From an uncultured Archangium sp. (GTDB lineage: Bacteria; Myxococcota; Myxococcia; Myxococcales; Myxococcaceae), in contig CAIVGN010000036.1 of assembly GCA_903905455.1 (NCBI GenBank), positions 1 to 55,117 of the forward strand: a stretch of DNA of 55,117 nt, in the 5' to 3' direction. A program made the position numbers and the translations under genes. The notes under the pieces are model-generated. The model searched no databases, was not told where the DNA came from, and worked only from the letters and a program-made list of their open reading frames with translations. Within the stretch, counting starts at the first letter, position 1, and every line of letters begins with the position of its first letter. Shown piece by piece: positions 28,779-37,155 of the stretch.

Positions 28779-30263
28779 TCAGCCCGACGCGGTGAGAACG
28801 AGCGACCGGCCGCAGACGTTCTCCCCGAGCCGGGCGTCGTGGGTGACCAGCAGGAGCGCGCCGGGGAAGTCCCGCAGCGCGACCTCGAGGCGTTCGATGG
28901 CCGGGAGATCGAGGTGGTTGGTCGGCTCGTCGAGCACCGCGAGCCAGGCGTGGCTCCCCAGCCCCAGCGCGAGGCGCAGCTTCCGGCCTTCACCGGGGGA
29001 GGGCGCGGTGGTGCGCAGCAGCCGCTCGGGCTCGACGCCCAGGGCATGCACGAGCTGCAACACGCGGCCGCGCGCCTCGGGCTCCAGGGCCTTGACCAGC
29101 GCGAGATCGGCTTCGGTCTCCTCGAGGGTGAGCTCCTGGGGCAACACGAGCCGGCGGGCCAGGGGCACGTCGCACGACGCGAGCACCTCGCGCAGCAGGG
29201 TGCTCTTGCCGCGCCCGTTGGGGCCCTGGAGCCAGAGGTGCTCTTCGCGGCCCAGCTGCAACACCACCTCGCGCAGCAGCACCTCGCCGTGGGGCAGCCG
29301 CACGGCGCCGTGGAACTGCACCACCGTGCGCTTCGGGGAGGGCTCGTAGCGGACGAAGAGCGCCTGGCCCGCCTCGTCGTGCACCTCGAGGGCCTCGAGG
29401 GCGTCGCGCACCACGCCGGCCTTGCGCTCGACCCTGCGCAGCGTCGAGGCGTGGGCCTGCTCGGCGGTCTCGGCGCGGAACTCGGCGCCCAGGCTGCGCG
29501 CGTCGCCGTCGTGGCGGCTCTTCATGCGGGCGCCGGCGCTGCGTTGGCGTTCGCTGGCGGCGAGCGCGTGGCGGCGGGCATCGAGCTTCTTCTCTTCCTT
29601 CTTCAACTGGCGCTTCGTCTCGCGCTGGTGCGTGCGGGTGAGCTCGGCTTCCTCGAGCCACAGCGCGCGCGCACCCGAGAACGGGTGGGGCCAGAGCCGG
29701 GCCTGGCCGTCGGCGAGGCGCAGGGTGGCGGTGGTCACGTCGTCGAGCAGCGCGCGGTCATGGGAGACGATGACCCCCACGCCCCGGTAGTCCCCCAGCG
29801 CCGCGCGGAGCAACGCGAGGCCCTCGAGGTCGAGGTGGTTGCCGGGCTCGTCGAGGAGCAGCACGTCGGGCTCGCTCCACAGCGCGGCGCCGAGCTGCCA
29901 GCGCTTGCGTTCCCCCGGCGAGAGCGTGGGCCAGCGCTCCAGCTGCCCGGGCACGAGGCGCAGCCGCCCGGCGAGCTTGCGCGCCAGCCCGTCGGTGGCC
30001 CAGGCGAAGGCGTCGAGGTCGTCCTCGCGGGCCTCGATGCGTTGGGGGCACCAGGTGACGCGGGCGCCGGGAGGCTCGAGGCGCAGCTGGCCGCTGGTGG
30101 GCCGCAGCTCGCCGCGGGCCAGGCGCAGCAGGGTGGTCTTGCCGGCGCCGTTGGGGCCGACGAGCCCGGTCCAGCCGGGGGCGAGGTGAAAGGTGAGGGC
30201 TTCGAACAGCGCTGGCGACGACGGGAACGCAAAGCCCAGGGACTGGGCGCGCAGGGAAGGCAT
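28779..30263 (-). CDS. ABC-F family ATPase
   Basis: 494 aa, two ABC domains in one chain and no membrane segment. NBD1: Walker A GPNGAGKT (36-43), signature LSPGE (114-118), Walker B VLLLDEPGNHLD (134-145). NBD2: Walker A GPNGRGKS, signature altered to PSPGEGRK, Walker B AVLDEPTNHLD. A Lys/Glu-rich linker (about 215-245, RETKRQLKKEEKKLDARR) joins them, as in ABC-F proteins that act at the ribosome. It could be a translation factor or antibiotic-resistance ATPase. ATG at 30263 follows GGAG. It ends 20 bp before the MBL gene, on the same strand. Confidence 0.88.
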   Translation of the reverse strand: MPSLRAQSLGFAFPSSPALFEALTFHLAPGWTGLVGPNGAGKTTLLRLARGELRPTSGQLRLEPPGARVTWCPQRIEAREDDLDAFAWATDGLARKLAGRLRLVPGQLERWPTLSPGERKRWQLGAALWSEPDVLLLDEPGNHLDLEGLALLRAALGDYRGVGVIVSHDRALLDDVTTATLRLADGQARLWPHPFSGARALWLEEAELTRTHQRETKRQLKKEEKKLDARRHALAASERQRSAGARMKSRHDGDARSLGAEFRAETAEQAHASTLRRVERKAGVVRDALEALEVHDEAGQALFVRYEPSPKRTVVQFHGAVRLPHGEVLLREVVLQLGREEHLWLQGPNGRGKSTLLREVLASCDVPLARRLVLPQELTLEETEADLALVKALEPEARGRVLQLVHALGVEPERLLRTTAPSPGEGRKLRLALGLGSHAWLAVLDEPTNHLDLPAIERLEVALRDFPGALLLVTHDARLGENVCGRSLVLTASG

Positions 30264-30361
30264 GGAAACTCCAAAGTGCTCGGGGGGGAACCACCGCGAT
30301 GCTGGCTTCGGAATCAGGCGTTCATGAGGGCGACCCGCGAGGGCCGCGCTGACCTCTTACT

Positions 30362-31567
30362 TCACCCGTGCTCGGGCGTGAAGGTGCGCAGGGCTTCGGC
30401 CTTGCCCTTGACGGCGAGGGGCTCGGTGGCGCGCCACTTCGCATCTCCGGGCGTGAGGCGGCCATGGGTGGCCTCGCTGATCAGCAGGTCGGTGCCCACG
30501 GTCTTGGTGAGGCCCTCGATGCGCGAGGCGGTGTTCACCGCGTCACCGATGACGGTGTACTCGCGGCGCTGCTCGCTGCCCACGTCGCCCACCACGGCGC
30601 GGCCGGTGTGAATGCCGATGCCGATCTTCAGCGCGGGCTCGCCGCGGGCGACGCGCTTCTGGTTGAGGGCCGCGAGCGCTTCGATCATCTCGAGGCCGCA
30701 GGCCACCGCGCGCTGGGGGTGATCGGCCTGCGGGAGGGGCGCGCCGAAGTACGCGAGGATGCCGTCGCCGATGAACTTGTCGAGCGTGCCGCCGTGCTTG
30801 AACACCACGGCCACCATCTCGGTGAGGTACTCGTTGAGCCAGCGCACGATGAGCTCGGAGTCGGCGCCATCGGACATCGCGGTGAAACCCCGGATGTCGC
30901 TGAAGAGGATCGACACGTCCTTGTGCTCGGGGCGCACGTCGTCGAGGGACGCGAGGCGCTCGGTGACCTGGGGGCTGAAGTAGCGGCCGAGGCGGGCCTG
31001 GCGTTGTTGCTGGGTGGTGAGCTCCAGGACCATGGCGCGCACCAGTTCGATGCCGCCGAGGGCCGCGGTGACCGAGGTGCCCATCACCAGCAGCACGGTG
31101 GGGATGCCGTGGTTGAGCTCCTGGCCGGCGAGGAAGATCAAGGTCACGGCGGCCCCGGTGGCGATGGCCCCCACGGCGAGCAGCAGCGCGCGGTGGAAGG
31201 TGAGCATCGAGAGCAGCGGGAGCACGAGGAAGATGGAGGCCGAGAGCGCGGCGGTGAAGCCCGGCGAGGGCTCATGCTCGAGGGCGAGCAGCTGCGAGGC
31301 GAAGACGAAGGGCACGTCCAGGATGGCCAGGGCCCAGGCGCCGCGGCCGCGCCACGAGGGCATCAGCAGCAGCAGGCCGAGCACCAGCGCCGAGCTCAGC
31401 GCGTAGAGCCCCACCGGCCACTTCGCCACCACCCACACGTGGAAGTAGCCCATCAACCACCACACGGAGACGGCCAGGGTGCGCAGCGCGGCGAGGGGCA
31501 CGGCGAGGCGGGCGCGTTGGCTGTCGAGGGTCTGGGCGAAGGCGCGCTCGAGCTGGGGGTTCGTCAC
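30362..31567 (-). CDS. class III adenylate/guanylate cyclase with membrane N-terminus
   Basis: 401 aa from GTG 31567; the farther-upstream frame is antisense to lspA and was dropped. Membrane helices occupy about 30-185 (six). The cyclase homology domain spans about 215-395: metal Asp in [10 protein letters not shown], substrate Lys and metal Asp in [13 protein letters not shown], then [15 protein letters not shown] and [15 protein letters not shown]. The Lys and the Thr at the specificity positions fit ATP. Product cAMP would act in the cytoplasm. It is divergent from lspA with 75 bp between. Confidence 0.9.
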   Translation of the reverse strand: MTNPQLERAFAQTLDSQRARLAVPLAALRTLAVSVWWLMGYFHVWVVAKWPVGLYALSSALVLGLLLLMPSWRGRGAWALAILDVPFVFASQLLALEHEPSPGFTAALSASIFLVLPLLSMLTFHRALLLAVGAIATGAAVTLIFLAGQELNHGIPTVLLVMGTSVTAALGGIELVRAMVLELTTQQQRQARLGRYFSPQVTERLASLDDVRPEHKDVSILFSDIRGFTAMSDGADSELIVRWLNEYLTEMVAVVFKHGGTLDKFIGDGILAYFGAPLPQADHPQRAVACGLEMIEALAALNQKRVARGEPALKIGIGIHTGRAVVGDVGSEQRREYTVIGDAVNTASRIEGLTKTVGTDLLISEATHGRLTPGDAKWRATEPLAVKGKAEALRTFTPEHG

Positions 31568-31642
31568 CGGGGGAGGTGTAGGCCACCCGGGGGCCCGCTC
31601 CAAACTCTTGCACCCCGGGGGGCCCGGTGGTGAAGGGCGCCC

Positions 31643-32230
31643 ATGCCGCGAAAGTATGTGTGGCTGGTAGCCGTTGCCTTCGTCGTCATCGCGCTCGACC
31701 AGTGGACGAAGTTCATCGTGCTCGACCGGCTGACCACGGCCTTCGACGACGCGCCCTCGAAGCTGGGCGTATTCTTCGGCAAGGCGCCGGAGCCGGGCTT
31801 CGACGGGTACCACTTCCGCTCCAAGGACCAGATCGTCCTCTCGGACGACTACTTCCGGTTCCGCTACGCCGAGAATCCCGGGGCCGCGTTCGGGTTGTTC
31901 CGCAACGTGCCTCCGGACCTGCGGGGGCCGCTGTTCCACCTCGTGTCCATTGGCGCGGTGATCCTCATCGCCTTCTATTTCTCGAAGTTGCGGGGCGCGA
32001 AGGACGAGCGCTTCGCGAAGTGGGGCCTGCCGCTGGTGCTCGGGGGGGCGCTCGGGAACTACCTCGACCGGCTCTCGCGCAGCTTCGTGATCGACTTCCT
32101 CGAGGCCCACTGGCTGGAGAAGGCGTACTGGCCGGCGTTCAACGTGGCGGACACGGCGATCGTGGTGGGCGTGGGGCTGCTGCTCATCGACAGCTTCGTG
32201 CGCAAGGAAGTGATTCCGGTCACGAAGTAG
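31643..32230 (+). CDS. lspA: lipoprotein signal peptidase (signal peptidase II)
   Basis: 195 aa, four membrane helices (8-28, 95-114, 127-143, 170-186). Catalytic Asp pair: Asp142 in GNYLDRL and Asp170 in FNVADTAI. The family block [10 protein letters not shown] near the N-terminus and ENPGAAFG before the second helix are also present. It removes signal peptides from lipid-modified prolipoproteins before the conserved Cys. It is about 25 residues longer than typical LspA because of an insert at about 38-65 in the first periplasmic loop. Next genes encode a kinase and several lipoproteins. Confidence 0.96.
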   Translation: MPRKYVWLVAVAFVVIALDQWTKFIVLDRLTTAFDDAPSKLGVFFGKAPEPGFDGYHFRSKDQIVLSDDYFRFRYAENPGAAFGLFRNVPPDLRGPLFHLVSIGAVILIAFYFSKLRGAKDERFAKWGLPLVLGGALGNYLDRLSRSFVIDFLEAHWLEKAYWPAFNVADTAIVVGVGLLLIDSFVRKEVIPVTK

Positions 32231-32262
32231 TGGGGGCGCGCGCGGGTTGGTAGAAGACGCGC

Positions 32263-33801
32263 ATGTCGGTCACTGACCCCAACCTCGACGGTCCTCCCGT
32301 TCCGTCCGTGCAGGTCGCGGAGCAGGACCCGTTGATCGGCCTCGAGCTGGGCGGCTTTCACGTGGTGCGGTTGCTCGCCGCGGGGGGCATGGGCCTGGTC
32401 TACGAGGCGCTGCACCGGGCCATCGGCCGGCGGGCGGCGGTCAAGGTGCTCAAGCCCGAGGTGGCGGCCGACGCGGAGTGGACGCGGCGGTTCCTCTCGG
32501 AGGCGCGCGCGCTGGGGTCGCTCAAGCATCGAAATTTGATCGAGGTGCTCAACTTCGGGAAGACGCCTGACGGGCGCGACTACCTGATGATGGAGTTCCT
32601 CGATGGCGAGCCGCTCGACGCGTACATCCGCCGGCTGGGGCAGCTCGCGCCGGCCGTGGCGCTGGGCATCGTCGACCAGATCCTCAACGGGCTGGCCGAG
32701 GCGCACAAGAAGGGCGTGGTGCACCGCGACCTGAAGCCCAGCAACGTGTTCCTGCTGCGCGAGCACAACGGCGAGCTGCTGGTGAAGGTGCTCGACTTCG
32801 GCCTGGCCAGGCAGGAGCCCATCGCGCTCATCGACGGCGCGATCCAGCTCACCCAGCGCACCGACGGGGCGTCGCTGCTGGCGGGCACCCCCGAGTACAT
32901 CGCCCCGGAGCAGGCCCAGGGTCGCAAGGTCGAAGGCTCGGCGGACCTCTACTCGCTGGGGGTGATGCTCTTCGAGATGGTCACCGGCCGGCTGCCCTTC
33001 GAGGCCGAGAGCGTCACCGCGCTGCTGCAGAAGCACCTCTCGGAGCGGCCGCCGCGATTGTCCACGGTGATGAACAACGCGCCCGAGGGGCTCGAGGAGT
33101 TCATCGAGTCCCTGCTGCAGAAGGAGCCGGAGCTGCGGCCGTCGTCGGCCGACGGGGCCCGCGTGACGGTGCAGCGACTGCTCAAGCGCCTCGCGCAAGA
33201 TTCCACGGCGGTGCGCGCGATGCCCGTGGAGCCGGAGGTGAGCTCGAAGCACGCGCCGACGATGAAGATCGACCGGCCCATCGAGCTCCAGGAGAAGCCG
33301 CGGCGGGGCTGGGTGTGGGCGCTGGTGGCGCTCATCGTGTTGCTGCTGATGGGGGTGTTGCTCGCGGGGCGCGGGCAGCCCGAGAAGATCGCGACGCCGG
33401 TGGCCGAGGTGACTCCGGTGGTGGTCGCGCCCGTGGTGGTGACGCCCGTCGTGACCCCGGAGCCCGTGGCTGAACCGGTGAAGGTCACGGCGCCGCCCGA
33501 CGACATGGTGGCCTTGCCCTCGAAGCTCGAGACCCCCAAGCCGAAGACCGAGCTCGTGGTGCGCAAGGTGTTCATCGACAGTGTCGAGTGTCAGCCAACC
33601 GCCGACTGGAAGAAGCGGCTGGGCGGGGACCTGGCGCAGATGGGCAACGAGGACCGGGTGCTCAAGAACCCGAAGCTCTACGAGCTGTGGGACCGGTCTC
33701 AGCCCAACGTGGTGGGCCAGGTGAACGGCGCGCGGACGGTCAGCGAGTGCGTGGCGGCCCAGTTGGCCTACGAGAAGTTGAAGGGGCAGCTGGGTTTCTG
33801 A
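32263..33801 (+). CDS. transmembrane Ser/Thr protein kinase
   Basis: 512 aa. Kinase domain 31-310: [11 protein letters not shown] loop, Lys61, HRDLKPSN with Asp156, DFG 178-180, [11 protein letters not shown] membrane helix lies at 349-368, followed by a Val/Pro/Thr-rich periplasmic stalk (about 375-420) and a small domain with two Cys (VECQP and SECVA). Hanks-type kinases with an outside sensor domain are common in myxobacteria. It starts 32 bp after lspA on the same strand. Confidence 0.93.
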   Translation: MSVTDPNLDGPPVPSVQVAEQDPLIGLELGGFHVVRLLAAGGMGLVYEALHRAIGRRAAVKVLKPEVAADAEWTRRFLSEARALGSLKHRNLIEVLNFGKTPDGRDYLMMEFLDGEPLDAYIRRLGQLAPAVALGIVDQILNGLAEAHKKGVVHRDLKPSNVFLLREHNGELLVKVLDFGLARQEPIALIDGAIQLTQRTDGASLLAGTPEYIAPEQAQGRKVEGSADLYSLGVMLFEMVTGRLPFEAESVTALLQKHLSERPPRLSTVMNNAPEGLEEFIESLLQKEPELRPSSADGARVTVQRLLKRLAQDSTAVRAMPVEPEVSSKHAPTMKIDRPIELQEKPRRGWVWALVALIVLLLMGVLLAGRGQPEKIATPVAEVTPVVVAPVVVTPVVTPEPVAEPVKVTAPPDDMVALPSKLETPKPKTELVVRKVFIDSVECQPTADWKKRLGGDLAQMGNEDRVLKNPKLYELWDRSQPNVVGQVNGARTVSECVAAQLAYEKLKGQLGF

Positions 33802-33873
33802 GCTTCAACCGCAACGGACTCGGGCGTCATTGAATCGACAGGGCGGCGGGCCTTGGTAGAAACGACGGCTCGC

Positions 33874-34812
33874 ATGCTCACCCTCAAACGATGGTTGTGT
33901 TTCGCGGCGTTGGCTGCCGCGAGCCTGGCGTTGGCCCAGGCCCCCCGGCCGTCCGTGATGCCGTTCCCGCTCGAGTTCAAGCGCACCCCCTCGGGGTTCT
34001 CCAAGGAGGACAAGGAGGCGATGCAGCGCGACTACACGCGGCTGCTGCGGCTGGCGGGTGGGCAGGTGCCCGACTTCGCGCGCTACGACCTCGCGTTGAA
34101 GGAGCTCAAGCGGCAGGACTGCGAGCGGGAAGACGAGTGCCTGGTGCAGCTGGCGAAGAAGTCGGAGGCGCTCTACGCGCTGTACGCGAGCGTCGACTCC
34201 ACGCTCGAGGGCGCGGTGCTGGTGACCGGCCGCGTGGTGCGTGACGACGGCAAGGTGGCGTGCGCCTCGCAGAGCGTGAAGCTGGCCCGGGGCAAGGACC
34301 CGTTCAAGGACATCGCCCGCAACGCGCTGACGCAGCTGTTCAGCCAGTTGAAGGTGGGCGAGCTCGAGGCGGTGCGCAAGGTCGAGGTGGCGAAGGCCGA
34401 GCCGGTGAAGGTGGAGCCGGTCAAGGTGGTGCCGCCGGTCGTCACGGATCCGCCCCCGGCGATGCCTCCGTTGGTGACCGAAGATTCGGGCGCAGGTGCA
34501 CGCGCGGCTGGCCAGGGGCTGGTGTTCGGTGGCGCGGGGATCGCGGTGGTCGGCGCTGTGCTCGCGGCCGTCGGTGGCCTCAATGGTTCCGCGCTGGGGC
34601 TCCAGAATGAGCCGGTGCCGTTCGCGAAGCTCGACGCACTCACCTCGGCGCGCACGTTGACCACGGTGGGGTTCGTGGGGCTCGGCGTCGGCGCGGTGAG
34701 CGCGGCCGTGGGCGCGATTCTGTGGGGCACGGCGGGTGCGGCCCCGGTGACGCAGGTTTCAGTGGTGCCCACGGTGGGCGGCGGTGTCGTGCAGCTGGGA
34801 GGGCGGTTCTGA
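33874..34812 (+). CDS. exported protein with C-terminal membrane-type helices, unknown function
   Basis: 312 aa from ATG 33874, which gives signal peptide MLTLKRWLCFAALAAASLALA; the earlier TTG at 33853 would spoil it. The mature part has a two-Cys segment (CEREDECLVQLAK, a pattern like other myxobacterial proteins that sum several factors), then a Val/Pro/Lys-repeat linker (KAEPVKVEPVKVVPP), and two Gly/Ala-rich hydrophobic segments near 218-236 and 266-286. No family recognised. Its stop overlaps the next start as TGATG, so it is coupled to the propeller lipoprotein gene. Confidence 0.6.
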   Translation: MLTLKRWLCFAALAAASLALAQAPRPSVMPFPLEFKRTPSGFSKEDKEAMQRDYTRLLRLAGGQVPDFARYDLALKELKRQDCEREDECLVQLAKKSEALYALYASVDSTLEGAVLVTGRVVRDDGKVACASQSVKLARGKDPFKDIARNALTQLFSQLKVGELEAVRKVEVAKAEPVKVEPVKVVPPVVTDPPPAMPPLVTEDSGAGARAAGQGLVFGGAGIAVVGAVLAAVGGLNGSALGLQNEPVPFAKLDALTSARTLTTVGFVGLGVGAVSAAVGAILWGTAGAAPVTQVSVVPTVGGGVVQLGGRF

Positions 34813-37130
34813 TGCGCTCGGTATTCTTGTCGGTGATGTGCGTGGTGTTGGCCGGGTGCAACTTCGGCGCGACGACCTGTTCGACGACGGCTGAGTGTAC
34901 GGGCGCGGCGACGTGCATGTCCGGGTTCTGCGTGTTGCCGGAAGATGCGGGCGCAGGCGGTGGCGGCGGGTCAGGGGGTGGCGCGGTGACCGGCGGTGGT
35001 GCGGGTGGTGGGAGCACCATGGGCGGTGGCGGAGGGAGTGTTGGTGGTGGCGGCGGTGGCGCGACTGGGTGCATCGACCGAGGTGGTTGTGTGCTTGGGG
35101 AAGAGTGCGTTGCACCGATGTGCAAGCCGGTGGGGTTGCGGATTCGGCTGCTCAATGCGTCGGTGACGGTCGGCTACACGCCGGTGACGGTCAGCGGCAT
35201 CATCGAGAGGACTGACGGTACGTCTGCGACGGGCGTGAACTTGCCCACGGCTGTGGGGCTCACGTTGCTGCCGGCCGCGCCCCTGGAGACGTCGTCGTCG
35301 GTCTCAGTCGCGGCTGATGGGAACTTCAGCTTCACGGTGAACGCGGCGCCTGACGTGGTGACTCAAGCTGACACGACCATCGTGCTGAAGGCTTCGCCTG
35401 CAACGGATGCGACGTTGATGGTGGCGGTGCGGACGCTGCCGCCGACGGTGACGGTGGAGGTGCTGGCGGCGGATGCGGGGGGGAGGCCGACGAGTTGGGG
35501 AAACCCGACGGCGTACCGGCGAGACGAGGTGGCGCTGGTGAAGGTGAGCGCGACGGAGAGCATCGAGGTGAGGGCGCTGAAGGTGGGAGATGCGGAGGCG
35601 ACGCCGGGTGGAGCGTGCGGGTGCAACCTGAGCGACCCGATGTGCGCGTGCTTCCAGGCGGAGTTGTGGAAGCCGACGTTCGGGTTGATGACGGGGACGA
35701 TGCCGCTGCAGGTGTTCGCGGTGAATGCGCGTGGAGTGGGGGTGGATGGGGGCGTGGCGGTGGATGGTGGGAGCCCGGTGGTGGCGGTGACGCGGTTGCG
35801 GTGGACGGTGACGCCGTCGGCTTCTGGCTTCGGAATTCGGGCTGCGCCTGTCGTCGATGATGAGGGGACTGTGTACGTGGGCGATCAGGCCAGTTCGACG
35901 GTCGGAACCATCTACGCATACCGCGCCATTGGCAAAGCGAAGCCGGGCTGGGACGCCGGGGTGAGCGTGGGTTCGGTGACGAGCCTGGCGTTCTGGCGAG
36001 GCCCGGACCCGAGCGCGGGCACCACCGCGGATGACGTCGTGTACTTCAACGCGAACAACGCAACGAGCGGGGTGCTGAGCGCGGTCTCAACGGCAGGAGC
36101 GCTGTCTGCGGGGCGATGCGACAGTTTTACTTCGGCGCCTACGGCAATGGTCGGGCTGAATACCTACTCGGCGATTGCCATCGCGGAAGAGAGCGGAAGC
36201 AACGGGACCGGCACGCTGTCGGCCGTCGCGACGTTCAATGCGCAGGGCGCGACGCTTGGTGCGGCGTGTATGTGGAACCCGGCCGCGTCGCTCGCACGGG
36301 CTACTCAACCGATGTTGGAGCAAATTGCCGTTTCTAGCCCGGCAGCATCGGACACTCAGGGTGTTCACAACCTGATGGTGACAAGACCCGCGGGCTCCTC
36401 GAATCAGTACCTCATCGACGTTGCTCGCATCGCTGGCTTGGCAGTTCAGCGTCGCACCATCACCCCGCCCAATAGCTTTGATCTCGCGGCGACGGTCAAT
36501 ACCGTCGCGAGCGGGAGCAGCAGTGCCTCCATGAACGGCCTGGCATTCATCGGGGCTGCGGCACCAGGCCAGTTCGGCCCATTCGCATTGGCAGGTACTC
36601 TCGCTCCTACCGGTCTCTGGAAGGTGTCGTCGACTGCGACTGCCAGCAAGTTCCTCGATTCAGTCTCAGCGCCGGTCGTCGACCGAACAGGCCGCATCTG
36701 GTCGCACTCGAACGGCAACATCAACTCGACGGACTTTGGTACCAGCGACACCAGCGTGCCGTTCACTGGCTCCGTGGTTGCATCCCCAGTGTTGACGCAG
36801 AATGCCGGCGGCTTCGCCGACCGAATCTTCGTGGTCAACACGAGCGGCACGCTGGCCAGCATGAAGTTGACCGACGCAGCGACCGAGTGGTCCGGTTCGA
36901 CGGGGCTCAACTCCGTCTCCGCGAGCCCGGCCTTCGACTGCAACCGCCTCGCGAGCACGGCCGCCAAGGCGGCCACAGGCATCCTCTACATCGCCAGCGG
37001 CAACGGGAAACTCGCCTCCATCATCGTCGACTCGCCGAAGTTGGACATCGCGGCGAAGTGGCCCAAGTACCAGCGCGACGCGTTCAACTCGGGCAACACC
37101 TTCCTCAACTTCGACAACTGCGCTCCTTGA
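34812..37130 (+). CDS. PQQ-propeller-like lipoprotein, paralog 1
   Basis: 772 aa from ATG 34812; the lipobox VLAGC gives Cys16. Two Cys-rich clusters (TTCSTTAECTGAATCMSGFC; CIDRGGCVLGEECVAPMC) flank a 40-residue Gly/Thr/Ser linker that probably spans the surface layer. The mid part holds Ig-like strands (VTVEVLAAD), and the rest repeats in a PQQ/BamB-type propeller manner: EGTVYVGDQ..GTIYAY, DRIFVVNTSGTLASMK, GILYIASGNGKLASI and the closing KWPKYQRDAFNSGNT, an element typical of PQQ-like propellers. The next gene is its paralog, with blocks of near-identical DNA. Surface lipoprotein of unknown ligand. Confidence 0.7.
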   Translation: MRSVFLSVMCVVLAGCNFGATTCSTTAECTGAATCMSGFCVLPEDAGAGGGGGSGGGAVTGGGAGGGSTMGGGGGSVGGGGGGATGCIDRGGCVLGEECVAPMCKPVGLRIRLLNASVTVGYTPVTVSGIIERTDGTSATGVNLPTAVGLTLLPAAPLETSSSVSVAADGNFSFTVNAAPDVVTQADTTIVLKASPATDATLMVAVRTLPPTVTVEVLAADAGGRPTSWGNPTAYRRDEVALVKVSATESIEVRALKVGDAEATPGGACGCNLSDPMCACFQAELWKPTFGLMTGTMPLQVFAVNARGVGVDGGVAVDGGSPVVAVTRLRWTVTPSASGFGIRAAPVVDDEGTVYVGDQASSTVGTIYAYRAIGKAKPGWDAGVSVGSVTSLAFWRGPDPSAGTTADDVVYFNANNATSGVLSAVSTAGALSAGRCDSFTSAPTAMVGLNTYSAIAIAEESGSNGTGTLSAVATFNAQGATLGAACMWNPAASLARATQPMLEQIAVSSPAASDTQGVHNLMVTRPAGSSNQYLIDVARIAGLAVQRRTITPPNSFDLAATVNTVASGSSSASMNGLAFIGAAAPGQFGPFALAGTLAPTGLWKVSSTATASKFLDSVSAPVVDRTGRIWSHSNGNINSTDFGTSDTSVPFTGSVVASPVLTQNAGGFADRIFVVNTSGTLASMKLTDAATEWSGSTGLNSVSASPAFDCNRLASTAAKAATGILYIASGNGKLASIIVDSPKLDIAAKWPKYQRDAFNSGNTFLNFDNCAP
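35491..35830. repeat. nucleotide-level duplicate block shared with 37751-38090
   Basis: The run at 35491-35559 is almost identical to 37751-37819 (same offset of 2260 bp), and homology continues past a less-conserved patch to about 35830. Third codon positions here are mostly G, unlike the C-rich usage elsewhere in this gene. Confidence 0.75.
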
Positions 37131-37155
37131 GTTGCAGTTGAGCCGTGGAGCGGGA

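Noticed and set aside
31568-32110. 181-residue N-terminal extension of the cyclase frame
   Set aside because: It is antisense to lspA and has shadow composition.
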